From Anaerovorax odorimutans (lineage in GTDB: Bacteria; Bacillota; Clostridia; Peptostreptococcales; JAAYPU01), in the NCBI GenBank assembly GCA_016841185.1, contig JAENZQ010000010.1, positions 47,529-111,528 of the forward strand: DNA of 64,000 nt. The letters run 5' to 3'. Below the pieces are notes generated by a model, which saw only the letters and a list, made by a program, of their open reading frames with translations, searched no databases and was not told the DNA's origin. Positions 8,847 through 16,703 of the stretch are shown here, in pieces (within the stretch, counting starts at the first letter, position 1; each line of letters starts with the position of its first letter). The translations under genes and the position numbers were made by a program.

Positions 8847-9746
8847 TCATTTTAAATTACTCAGACGATAAATATAAATATCTGTTATATCTGTTTTGTA
8901 TTTTTCTTTTGCCGCGTCATCTGCTATAATGTTTGATATTGCCGGCTGCGATAGGTTTAATATTTGAGCCAGTTCTTTGTTCGATACTTCAGAATATTTT
9001 TTAGCCAGAAAAACAACCGTCTTCCTTGCTTCAACAAATCTGCTCGTCCTGACTTTTAAACTTATCTCTCCCCTTGTAATATTATAGTACTCACATACAG
9101 CGTCCACTATATCAACTAATGGATAATTATAATTATTCTTTTCTTTAACCTGATTATCCTCGATATCAATCATCAATTCTTCATCTTTAAGATTCTTTAT
9201 TCCATTTTCTTTTATGCCGATAAATTCATTATATCCTTCCAGTTGCTGTTCTAAGCTTTTTCCAAATAAACTTAAAGGAAACTGTCTATCAACCAAACTG
9301 TCAAGGTTGTCCCCAATATAATTCTTATGACTGCAATATGTATAATTTAAACCTTCTTTTATTCCTGCTCTTTGAGGGTTTTGGTGTATATATCGGATCA
9401 ATGACAATAAGTAATGATCTCTATTGCATAATATTGCTTTATGTCTTTGCTGAAACACATGCCCGCTTCTGTTATTCTTCTTGTTATAATAATATGTGTA
9501 GACTTGCTGTACTCCTTGCATAATCTTAGACAGTGGAATCTCGCCGACTTCTATCAGCATATGTGCATGATTCCCCATAATGCAGTAGGCATAGAGTTTA
9601 AACCGATATCGTTTTTTATATGTTCTAAGCAGTTCTAAATACTTTGCTTTTTCATGCTCCTTTTCAAAAATGTAATCTCTGTTATTTCCACGGCAGATCA
9701 CATGATATAAAGCACCTTCATAATGGATCCTCTCTTTTCTTGCCAT
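8847..9746 (-). CDS. REP-associated tyrosine transposase (RAYT, Y1 HUH family) with C-terminal helix-turn-helix
   Basis: A 299-residue HUH single-strand transposase. The HUH pair is H60-A-H62 in MGNHAHMLIE, and the likely catalytic Tyr is Y119 in RYIHQNPQRAG. The C-terminal ~80 residues (from VDIVDAVCEYY to SNIIADD) form a DnaA-C-like helix-turn-helix domain common in Firmicute RAYTs. The gene is intact, with AAGGAGAT 7 nt before ATG. No left and right IS200-type ends are seen. As with other RAYTs it may act on short repeats: a repeat containing CCTGACC begins 150 nt upstream and recurs through the next 2.2 kb. Confidence 0.88.
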   Translation of the reverse strand: MARKERIHYEGALYHVICRGNNRDYIFEKEHEKAKYLELLRTYKKRYRFKLYAYCIMGNHAHMLIEVGEIPLSKIMQGVQQVYTYYYNKKNNRSGHVFQQRHKAILCNRDHYLLSLIRYIHQNPQRAGIKEGLNYTYCSHKNYIGDNLDSLVDRQFPLSLFGKSLEQQLEGYNEFIGIKENGIKNLKDEELMIDIEDNQVKEKNNYNYPLVDIVDAVCEYYNITRGEISLKVRTSRFVEARKTVVFLAKKYSEVSNKELAQILNLSQPAISNIIADDAAKEKYKTDITDIYIYRLSNLK

Positions 9747-9896
9747 TATACTATCTCCTTATATAATACTCTGTCGCTTTACCCATGCCGTCTATTGTTA
9801 AGGATTTTTACGCCCGTTAATATTGAACATTTACATTTCCATTTGAAATTTTAGCAAACTACGGACTTCGAGCTTTGAACTATATACGAACTATAT

Positions 9897-9928
9897 AATT
9901 TAATTATGAAAGCCTGACCTGACCCCAA
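9897..9928. repeat. REP-like element, copy e (AATTATGAAAGCCTGACC type)
   Basis: Contains AATTATGAAAGCCTGACC, then CTGACCCC. It is related to the AATTATAAAAGCCTGACCCC elements at 10728, 11634, 12048 and 12086. It lies between the RAYT start and the broken glycosyltransferase. Confidence 0.7.
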
Positions 9929-9934
9929 TTATTA

Positions 9935-10697
9935 CTACAATTTGTTGAGAAACACCCTAAAACTCTTGCTTCTATCAAAGTTTTTACTTACATATTCCGA
10001 ATTGTTCTGAGCCTTCTTTAAATAGCTCTCATAATCATTATTTATTTTATATAATGCTTTTATAAGACTGTCTTCTTGGTGTGCGTCAAAATATTCTCCG
10101 CAATGAAGTTCATCCAATATTTCTTTGCCTTCACCTTCTATACCATATACAATGGGCTTGTTTACTTAAATAATCAAATACCTTGGAAGGTATTGTCTTC
10201 TCAAAAGATTCTTTCTTTTCTAATGCCAGAAATAGTATATCTGCAGTTTTCTTTACTGATCTAATGGTTTCGTCTTTTGGCATACTTCCATAATACTGAA
10301 TATTAACTCCGTCTTTTTTTGCCTCTGTTAATAACTTGTCTCTAAAGGCTCCATCCCCTATAACATGAAAATCAAATCTATTTTTTAATGATTTATCTAT
10401 ATTGAATGCCTTAATTAATACATCTAATTTTTGTGCCCGTCCTATATTCCCCGCATAAAAGATTGTGCGTTTTGCCTTATTCACAGCAATTCCTTCACTC
10501 TCCTTTATAGTCGGAATAATATGTATATCTTTTTCTGATACCCCATTGTAAATTACATGAATTCTTTCTTTATTTGTATATTGACATATATAATTATACA
10601 TCTTGCCTGAAACGCATATAATTTGATCTGCTTTCTTATACATAAAAGTTTCAAGTTTTTTCGTCATCTTATAAATAATTGATTTATCAGATATCAT
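9935..10697 (-). pseudogene. GT4 glycosyltransferase remnant, 5'-truncated and frameshifted
   Basis: The upstream part (10131-10697) encodes the middle and C-terminal half of a GT-B glycosyltransferase: ADQIICVSGKMYNYI, RTIFYAGNIGRAQKLDVLI, FHVIGDGAFRD and SKVFDYLSK. A 1-nt insertion near 10157-10163 shifts the frame. The expected continuation KPIVYGIEGEGKEILDEL runs in the next frame into 9935-10117 and ends normally. The N-terminal acceptor domain is missing; a REP-like repeat (10726-10752) lies at that break. The gene cannot make a working enzyme. Confidence 0.85.
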
Positions 10698-10725
10698 ACC
10701 GGCATCAACTGCAGAATCAGTTGTT

Positions 10726-10752
10726 AATGAATTATAAAAGCCTGACCCCTTC
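10726..10752. repeat. REP-like element, copy d
   Basis: AATGAATTATAAAAGCCTGA followed by CCCCTTCTTT. It sits exactly where the glycosyltransferase pseudogene loses its 5' part and just before the second mntA stop. Confidence 0.75.
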
Positions 10753-10770
10753 TTTAACTAAAAAATTTAA

Positions 10771-11076
10771 CTACCTTTGATAAAAAACTACCCCAAAATC
10801 TTCAATATGTTTTCTTAAACCGTCATGTTTCAATGAATCATAATGTACTATATCAAAATAATATGGTATAGGTAATTTTTCATTTAATTCAACACTCAGA
10901 TTATTTACTGTTTCTTCGGTAATAAAGGACCCATAAATAGCTAAATCAATATCAGAACCGTTCTTATAATTCCCTATAGCACGACTTCCAAAAATAGCTG
11001 CTTTCTCTATTTCTTCTCTTTTCATAAGAGCATGTACGATCATATCTTTACTTCTTGGTGTTATTCCAAATTTCAT
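10771..11076 (-). CDS. mntA: MntA-type minimal nucleotidyltransferase antitoxin (copy 2)
   Basis: A 101-residue protein with the GSx10DxD motif (GSRAIGNYKNGS then DID, about residues 30-44). It resembles copy 1 over its whole length (EEIEKAAIFGSRA, PYYFDIVHYDSLKH) but is diverged, so it is a paralogous module rather than a recent copy. It overlaps the hepT stop by 4 nt. The predicted role is AMPylation and neutralisation of the adjacent HepT. Confidence 0.85.
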   Translation of the reverse strand: MKFGITPRSKDMIVHALMKREEIEKAAIFGSRAIGNYKNGSDIDLAIYGSFITEETVNNLSVELNEKLPIPYYFDIVHYDSLKHDGLRKHIEDFGVVFYQR

Positions 11077-11474
11077 ATTTCTCTTCCTAACAAACTATGG
11101 ACTTGTGATATTGCAGAATAGTATTCTTGCTTTATTTTATTTACAGCTAAATCAAATCTTTTTTCATCATATGTATGGGCTAAAATATTTCTTTTCTCTA
11201 ACATATCCATCCATATTTCTCCGTCTTGTATTAACTCATAATGGTACGCTGCTTTAATGACTTCTCTTGGGAATTTGACATCTACTTCTTTGGATTCCAA
11301 ATAATCTTTCAGTGTCTTCCATGCCAATTCAAAAGTATACTCAAATCTTTGAATCAATCCCTCTTTTTCAAGTTTGCTCAATTTATCGAAATCTGATATT
11401 GCAGAATCTAGTTGATCATAAGCTTTATTAAAGTTCTCAAATCTTTGACGCCATCTGATTTCTTTCGCATTCAA
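11073..11474 (-). CDS. hepT: HepT-type HEPN toxin (copy 2)
   Basis: A 133-residue HEPN protein with RWRQRFENFNKAYDQ at the start, RFEYTFELAWKTLKDYL in the middle and RX4HXY as RNILAHTY near residue 96. It begins with TTG, preceded by AGGAGAG. Its first ~79 codons and ~110 nt of 5' flank are repeated almost exactly 437 nt upstream (11603-12020), leaving a truncated second copy. Predicted ribonuclease toxin silenced by the overlapping mntA. Confidence 0.83.
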   Translation of the reverse strand: MNAKEIRWRQRFENFNKAYDQLDSAISDFDKLSKLEKEGLIQRFEYTFELAWKTLKDYLESKEVDVKFPREVIKAAYHYELIQDGEIWMDMLEKRNILAHTYDEKRFDLAVNKIKQEYYSAISQVHSLLGREI

Positions 11475-11589
11475 TCAATCATCTCTCCTCGCCAATAATC
11501 CTTCCATAATATAATTTATAAACTATTTTATCATATTATATTTGACCTGTATATGACTTCCATTTCCGAACTCCGAACCTCTAATGAAT

Positions 11590-11667
11590 TATATAAAGTG
11601 AATTATAAATGAATTATAAATGAATTATAAAATGAATTATAAAAGCCTGACCCCTTTTCTTCCTCCA
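11590..11667. repeat. REP-like element, copy c, with GAATTATAAAT microrepeats
   Basis: Four AATTATAAA-type units lead into AATTATAAAAGCCTGACCCC and CTTTTCTTCCTCCA. The element forms the 3' end of the truncated hepT frame. Confidence 0.75.
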
Positions 11668-11911
11668 TTAGTTCATAATGATAGGCTGCTTTAATTACTT
11701 CTCTTGGGAATTTGACATCTACTTCTTTGGATTCCAAATAATCTTTCAGTGTCTTCCATGCCAATTCAAAAGTATACTCAAATCTTTGAATCAATCCCTC
11801 TTTTTCAAGTTTGCTCAATTTATCGAAATCTGATATTGCAGAATCTAGTTGATCATAAGCTTTATTAAAGTTCTCAAATCTTTGACGCCATCTGATTTCT
11901 TTCGCATTCAA
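11603..11911 (-). pseudogene. Truncated hepT (N-terminal half only)
   Basis: The first ~80 residues are identical to copy 2 through AAYHYEL. The frame then runs into the REP-like repeat, giving an unrelated tail (MEEEKGSGFYNSF...). The RX4HXY motif and the partner mntA are lost, so it cannot be an active RNase. Leader and RBS are intact, so a short protein could still be made and might dimerise with the full HepT; this is speculation. Confidence 0.8.
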
Positions 11912-12019
11912 TCAATCATCTCTCCTCGCCAATAATCCTTCCATAATATAATTTATAAACTATTTTATCATATTATATTTGACCTGTATATGACTTCCAT
12001 TTCCGAACTCCGAACCTCT

Positions 12020-12120
12020 AATGAATTATATAAAGTGAATTATAAATGAATTATAAAAGCCTGACCCCTTTTCTTCCTCCATAAATGAATTATAAAAGCC
12101 TGACCCCTTTTCTTCCTCCA
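12020..12120. repeat. Two adjacent REP-like elements (copies b and a)
   Basis: ATAAATGAATTATAAAAGCC plus TGACCCCTTTTCTTCCTCCA occurs twice in direct tandem (about 12041-12080 and 12081-12120). They close the accessory island next to the big glycan operon. The rest of the gap up to 12155 shows nothing recognisable. Confidence 0.8.
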
Positions 12121-12155
12121 AACGATTTGCCTATTAAATTTTGCAGCAGAAACAA

Positions 12156-13160
12156 TTAATTTTCTTTTGTTGTAGCTATTTCCTCTAATAAGTAAGCACT
12201 TTTTTCGTTCATTTCTTTAAATGCATCGTACTCAATTCTTTTGACTCTATATAATAATTCATCATTTATTTTCCTGTTTGCTGCAATAGCATCAGCAAGT
12301 AATCCGGTCATCCATGCCTGAACTCCTGACAACATTAAAACAGCTGCTAAGATAAGAGACTGAACATGTCCGGCAGAACTGTCCTGAATAAGGAAATAAA
12401 TATATCTGACTCCTAATAAAACCCCTGCTAAAAAAAGAAGGGTTCCTATTATTAAAAACACTTTTAAAGGTCTATACATAGAATATGTTCTAATAATGGT
12501 ACTGGCAGACCGCTGCATGTACTTCCACATACTCTTAAAAAGTCTCGAATCTCTTAATTTATCATTTGTCCCTATTTTTACATTGGATATGGCTTCTTTT
12601 CGTCTGCCTGCCTCAATAATGGTCTCTAAAGTATAAGTATATTCTGAAATAACATTTAATTTCATGGCTGCGGCTCTGCTGTATGCTCTAAAACCGCTCG
12701 TTGTATCCTGCACATTGCTTTTAGATGCAACCCTTACTGTCCAACTTCCCAGTTTTTGAAATAGCTTTTTAGAAGCAGAAAAATGTTCAATAGTATCTGT
12801 CTCTCTATCTCCTACGACAAATTCTGCTTTTTTATCTATGATAGGTTGAACAAGTTTTTCAATATCTTGTCCTTTATATTGGTTGTCGCCGTCTGTATTA
12901 ACAATAATATCAGCACCAAGCTTTAAGCACGCATCGATTCCTGCCATAAAGCCCTTTGCTAACCCTCTATTATTAGGAAATCTCACGATATGATGTACCC
13001 CTAATTCTTTAGCAACTTCAACCGTCCTGTCTTTACTTCCGTCATCTATTATAAGATACTCAATAGTATCAATACCTTCAATTTCTTTTGGCAAACCATT
13101 AAAGGTTACAGGTAGTGTTTTTTCTTCATTGTAGCATGGTATTTGAATTAGTAATTTCAT
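12156..13160 (-). CDS. GT2 glycosyltransferase with C-terminal membrane helices (polyprenyl-phosphate sugar synthase-like)
   Basis: A 334-residue GT-A enzyme of the DPM1/GtrB-like group. IPCYNEEKTLP is at the N-terminus, IIDDGSKDRT follows, the metal-binding segment is IIVNTDGDNQY (about residues 82-92), and FRAYSR is later. Two transmembrane helices lie at about 230-290. Relatives load a sugar onto undecaprenyl or dolichyl phosphate. ATG 13160 is chosen because AAGGAGAGG lies just upstream; an in-frame ATG at 13196 lies inside the preceding gene. It is the last gene of the ABC-transporter operon. With the LPG-synthase-TM and GT-C proteins it could form an outer-face decorating system (inference). 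Confidence 0.85.
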   Translation of the reverse strand: MKLLIQIPCYNEEKTLPVTFNGLPKEIEGIDTIEYLIIDDGSKDRTVEVAKELGVHHIVRFPNNRGLAKGFMAGIDACLKLGADIIVNTDGDNQYKGQDIEKLVQPIIDKKAEFVVGDRETDTIEHFSASKKLFQKLGSWTVRVASKSNVQDTTSGFRAYSRAAAMKLNVISEYTYTLETIIEAGRRKEAISNVKIGTNDKLRDSRLFKSMWKYMQRSASTIIRTYSMYRPLKVFLIIGTLLFLAGVLLGVRYIYFLIQDSSAGHVQSLILAAVLMLSGVQAWMTGLLADAIAANRKINDELLYRVKRIEYDAFKEMNEKSAYLLEEIATTKEN

Positions 13161-13173
13161 ATAATTCCTCTCC

Positions 13174-13824
13174 TTAATTAGTAAATTTCTTTTCAAACCT
13201 ATCAGCTATTTTTCTAACTAACCTATTCTTAGGAATCCTCAAATACAAAAATCTTGCTATAGTCCTTGCTTTTAACTTAAACGAAAGTAAAAATTTGTGC
13301 TTGTTATAATAATCATCATTAAATTCATTCTCATATAGAATGTCTTTAATATCATATTTCCTACTAATAGGTTTGGGGGTATTCTCATAATATCCTAATG
13401 ACACTATTGCAATTGGATCAAATTCATTTGGTATATTAAATAGTTTACGTATATTCCTTTTTAAGGGCAAATTGCATATCCAGCAAGTTCCAATATCTAT
13501 CGAATGTGCTTTTAATAACATGTTTTGTATAATTGCAGCCCCACTTTGAATATTGTCCCTGTATTCAATATTATCTGTCCTGTTGCTATATAATACAAGA
13601 ATCGCCTGATTACAAGATTCTAAAAAATGTGCACTTCCTAACAACTTAATTTTTTGTAATTTTTCTTTATTGTTAATATATATAAATTTATATTCTTGCT
13701 TATTGCATGCAGTAGGTGCCCACATTCCTGCTTCAATAATTTCATGTATTTTTGTCAACTCTACTAATTTATCATTATATTTTCTTATACTTCTTCTGTC
13801 TTTTATGGCTTCATCTAAATTCAT
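13174..13824 (-). CDS. Nitroreductase-family flavoprotein with basic C-terminal extension
   Basis: A 216-residue FMN-dependent nitroreductase-fold protein. The N-terminal signature AIKDRRSIRKYNDK, then EAGMWAPTACNKQEYKFIYI and a late GTCWICNLP...IVSLGYYENTP, fit the family. The last ~45 residues are rich in Lys/Arg with hydrophobic spacing (FKLKARTIARFLYLRIPKNR), which would suit membrane binding. It overlaps the upstream gene by 14 nt, so it belongs to the operon. Its substrate is unknown; nitroreductase-like enzymes appear in several glycan loci without a firmly assigned step. Confidence 0.78.
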   Translation of the reverse strand: MNLDEAIKDRRSIRKYNDKLVELTKIHEIIEAGMWAPTACNKQEYKFIYINNKEKLQKIKLLGSAHFLESCNQAILVLYSNRTDNIEYRDNIQSGAAIIQNMLLKAHSIDIGTCWICNLPLKRNIRKLFNIPNEFDPIAIVSLGYYENTPKPISRKYDIKDILYENEFNDDYYNKHKFLLSFKLKARTIARFLYLRIPKNRLVRKIADRFEKKFTN

Positions 13825-14755
13825 TTTTTTTCATCCTCATTCTTTTTATTTTCATATAAGAATATCCAATAACACCTAATAATACTGTACTACTAAATGT
13901 AAATACATTAACAGAAAACCCACTTATTATCGCCTGATCCTTTTCATGCCCAACCATCAGTAATATTGCAACCCAACCTGTTTCCATTGTACCAAAGTTA
14001 CCTATACTGCTTAAAGGTAATATTGAAGAAATATTTGAAAAACTTCCTGCTAAAACTACATGCATTAACTTAATTAATAAATTAAAATCATTTATTAATT
14101 CTTTAAAAATAATAAACATAATAAACCAATTAATCCCTGAAATAAAAAAGACTATTAATGTCTTTTTTATGCTAATATTCTCCTGAAAATATTTCTTTAG
14201 CAAATCTAACTGATTACTAAATCTTTGCAGATGGCGAATTTGGCTTAAATTATTTAATAGCAAAGGTATTAGCTTATACATACTTATAAAAGCTAACCCT
14301 ATAACTATAATAACAAATAATACTATCTTTAAAATGCTATTTTTAAAGATAGTCAAAATACATACAAAGGCAAAAATTGTTGATGTAGATAATAAATCAA
14401 AAATTCTCGCAAGAATAATTAAAAGCCCGCTTTCAGTATAAGAAATATCAAATTTTTGCTTCATTAATAACGGAAAAGCTCCTTCACCAAGTCTTAAAGG
14501 CAATACTCGATTGTAAAGACCATGAACTAATACAATATCTAAAATCTGTAATGGTCGTAGTTTAGTTCGGGCCAATACTGAAAATCTTAGGCTTCGTAAA
14601 AAATAGATTATAAAATGAAAAAAAATACATGTTATTATTGTATTAATTTTCAACTTGGAATATAGAGTTATTATATCCTCAATGTTAATTAATTTATAAA
14701 GGAGATATATAAAAATAACTGTAAAACAAATTTTTAAAATATCTTTATTCTTCAT
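13811..14755 (-). CDS. Lysylphosphatidylglycerol synthase TM-region family protein (flippase-like)
   Basis: A 314-residue polytopic protein with about eight helices. The conserved first part FFHFIIYFLRSLRFSVLAR and VLPLRLGEGAFPLLMK matches the LPG_synthase_TM (UPF0104/AglD) family; GLEGGW-like FGTMETGWVAILLM is near the end. Members are membrane flippase-like or accessory proteins for lipid-linked substrates. It overlaps the nitroreductase by 14 nt. Its position between the GT2 and the GT-C-like gene suggests movement or handling of the lipid-linked sugar, which is inferred. Confidence 0.78.
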   Translation of the reverse strand: MKNKDILKICFTVIFIYLLYKLINIEDIITLYSKLKINTIITCIFFHFIIYFLRSLRFSVLARTKLRPLQILDIVLVHGLYNRVLPLRLGEGAFPLLMKQKFDISYTESGLLIILARIFDLLSTSTIFAFVCILTIFKNSILKIVLFVIIVIGLAFISMYKLIPLLLNNLSQIRHLQRFSNQLDLLKKYFQENISIKKTLIVFFISGINWFIMFIIFKELINDFNLLIKLMHVVLAGSFSNISSILPLSSIGNFGTMETGWVAILLMVGHEKDQAIISGFSVNVFTFSSTVLLGVIGYSYMKIKRMRMKKNEFR

Positions 14756-14803
14756 TATCTCTCCCCTAAATTGACTTAATTATTATGATAAAACTATTCA
14801 TGC

Positions 14804-16408
14804 TTATCCATTACTATTACTTATATTTATTACACTTTCTTGTGTTTTCAAACTTACTGTTTTAGCTATTGAGATATTCTGAACATTTTTTAAATCTATT
14901 TTACTTGGTACAAGAAGATCACTGGTTTTAAAAAATTTTCCTGATGCAACATGCCTCAAAGAAAAAGAATTTGCTTCTTTCAAGTCTATTTTATTTTTTG
15001 ATTCTATATTATCATTTATTTGAATCAAATCTTCACTGATAATAATCTCCCTTTTAAACTTCACATCTATATTATTATCAATAAAAATAAGTTTTCTCTT
15101 CAAAAGACTGATAATTGATTTTCCTAGGGTAAAAGATAATATTCTTAGCGCCAAATGCTTTAACGGTGATGATAGCTGTTGTTTTATTGCATTAAATTTT
15201 CCACTTACTTTTAATATATTATTTATATCATCGTATTCTATTGTATATTTGTGGTCCAGCCAGTTAGTGGAAGCTGTGTATTTTGGAGTTTTAACCCTAT
15301 AGCCAAAATCAACAAAATATTCTTTTTCTTTGTCAAATACTTTAAGAATCCCTCCTTTTTTAAGAGAACAAACTAAAAATAAATCCTCTTTCTTAGATAC
15401 AAATAATCCTGCCTCATTGAAAAATCTTTTATATAAAGTGTCTTGTATTTGCTGTTTATTCATTTCTACATTTTCTTTTTCAACTGCTCTTAAATAAGAA
15501 TGCATTACATAATGAGACAAATACCTATCATCAACAGCATTCATAAAATTATATTTATCACCACTATAAATCTTTTTCTTTATATATAGTGCATCTTTAT
15601 TTCCTTCATTAATAAGCACTTCTAATCCATTTGGCAAAAAATAAATCGTATTTCTCGACCCGTATTCTCCACCTATGGTTCCATCGGGATGAACAAAATG
15701 TTTAATAAACTCAACAATCTTATTTAATGGTCCTTTTACTCTTTCATCATTACTCATATAGTAGTATTCTGCCAACATGTCCAATGATACACTAAGATAA
15801 CCAAAATCAGCACCCCCATATTCAGGAAACCAACCTTCATTTGATTGCGTTTTTAAAATTCTACTTAATTTTGTTTCAATAGCATTAAAAATCCATTCTT
15901 CCTTTTCTATTTCATAAAGAGAGTATAACGCAGTAATTGAAGCTATTTCTTGATTAGATGCTTGTCTTTCAATATTTTTCGATAAAAATCTCGCCGTTTT
16001 TATCAAATGCAATTTAATATTTTCATCATTGACACCCAATCGCTTATAAATTTCACATGCTGAGTAAAGTGAAAATGCCGTAGGAGGAAATCCATGTTCA
16101 TTTGGATAATATTCATTAAAAGAACCGTCTTTTAATTGAATTTTACACCAATAATCTAAAGTCCCAAGAGCCCACTTCTTAACATTTTCATTTTTATAAT
16201 ATATATTTCCATAAAAATCTAATGAATATAATAATGTTAAAACTAATCCAGATTGCTGCAATATTGCAGATGAAAAATCTCTTATTTTTAAATGCCAAAA
16301 ATTACGGTCACAACACCCAAATGTCATAGAATCTTCATCTCTATCTATTTGGGTTATTACTTGTGGTGCAACCGTTTTAATAAAGTCTACATAGTATTTT
16401 CCTTGCAT
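14804..16408 (-). CDS. Unknown alpha/alpha-toroid protein, possibly carbohydrate-active
   Basis: 534 residues with no signal peptide or membrane segment. Residues ~40-300 show repeated helical pairs with aromatic-rich loops (WCKIQLKDGSFNEYYPNEHG, SNEGWFPEYGGADFGYLS, FVHPDGTIGGEYGSRNT) like the alpha-toroid of polysaccharide lyases and prenyltransferase-like proteins. The C-terminal ~200 residues look beta-rich. The GGxxxGYLSVSLDML segment is a candidate substrate groove. I do not recognise a named family with certainty; a cytoplasmic glycan-processing or glycan-sensing role is possible. AAGGGGAC precedes the ATG by 8 nt. It sits in the ABC-transporter operon. Confidence 0.6.
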   Translation of the reverse strand: MQGKYYVDFIKTVAPQVITQIDRDEDSMTFGCCDRNFWHLKIRDFSSAILQQSGLVLTLLYSLDFYGNIYYKNENVKKWALGTLDYWCKIQLKDGSFNEYYPNEHGFPPTAFSLYSACEIYKRLGVNDENIKLHLIKTARFLSKNIERQASNQEIASITALYSLYEIEKEEWIFNAIETKLSRILKTQSNEGWFPEYGGADFGYLSVSLDMLAEYYYMSNDERVKGPLNKIVEFIKHFVHPDGTIGGEYGSRNTIYFLPNGLEVLINEGNKDALYIKKKIYSGDKYNFMNAVDDRYLSHYVMHSYLRAVEKENVEMNKQQIQDTLYKRFFNEAGLFVSKKEDLFLVCSLKKGGILKVFDKEKEYFVDFGYRVKTPKYTASTNWLDHKYTIEYDDINNILKVSGKFNAIKQQLSSPLKHLALRILSFTLGKSIISLLKRKLIFIDNNIDVKFKREIIISEDLIQINDNIESKNKIDLKEANSFSLRHVASGKFFKTSDLLVPSKIDLKNVQNISIAKTVSLKTQESVINISNSNG

Positions 16409-16490
16409 TTTGGAGTCCCCTTTGTAATAAAAATATCATATGTTAATACCATTTATTAATTTTAAAGATTATATATTGTATAAATCAATC

Positions 16491-16689
16491 TTAATTAATC
16501 ATCTCTATTATCTTATCTGTAGAAAAGCCAAACTGTCTTGTATCACCAGATCCATAGCCCCTCATATTATGGGAATTATTCCACAGCCCTAATAAAATAT
16601 CTGATAATCTGAAAGGGCAATACATTCGGAAGTATATCTTTCTCCTGTCAATTTTTTAATTTCTGCTTTGTTAATTAGGTAAATCTATT
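16491..16689 (-). pseudogene. Decayed coding remnant, family not recognised
   Basis: In the 295-nt gap between two operon genes, one frame reads INKAEIKKLTGERYTSECIA then LSDYQI. After a 1-nt shift near 16600 it continues LLGLWNNSHNMRGYGSGD and TRQFGFSTDKIIEMIN to a TAA at 16491. The composition looks like real protein, so this is probably the tail of a lost operon gene. There is no start codon or RBS. Confidence 0.55.
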
Positions 16690-16703
16690 TTTGCTAATAA
16701 TTA

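Larger units (their letters stand above)
11262..12060. repeat. Tandem duplication of the hepT 5' half and leader (offset 437 bp)
   Basis: From CTTCTCTTGGGAATTTGACA (11261) to the AATTATAAAAGCCTGACCCC element, about 370 bp is repeated at an offset of 437 bp, essentially without change. The ~30 bp at the left end of the distal copy (about 11669-11698) differ at several positions from the proximal copy. The AATTATAAATG units next to the element differ in number (extra units in the proximal copy). Confidence 0.85.

Noticed and set aside
9897..10752. The region between two REP-like repeats as a complete composite transposon
   Set aside because: The flanking copies differ in sequence, no target duplication is visible, and the enclosed gene is truncated at one end and frameshifted, so mobility as one unit is not supported.
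11590..12120. Possible CRISPR-like array (regularly recurring units)
   Set aside because: The recurring units are an uneven mix of AATTATAAA microrepeats and a hepT duplication; no unique spacers of constant size and no cas genes.
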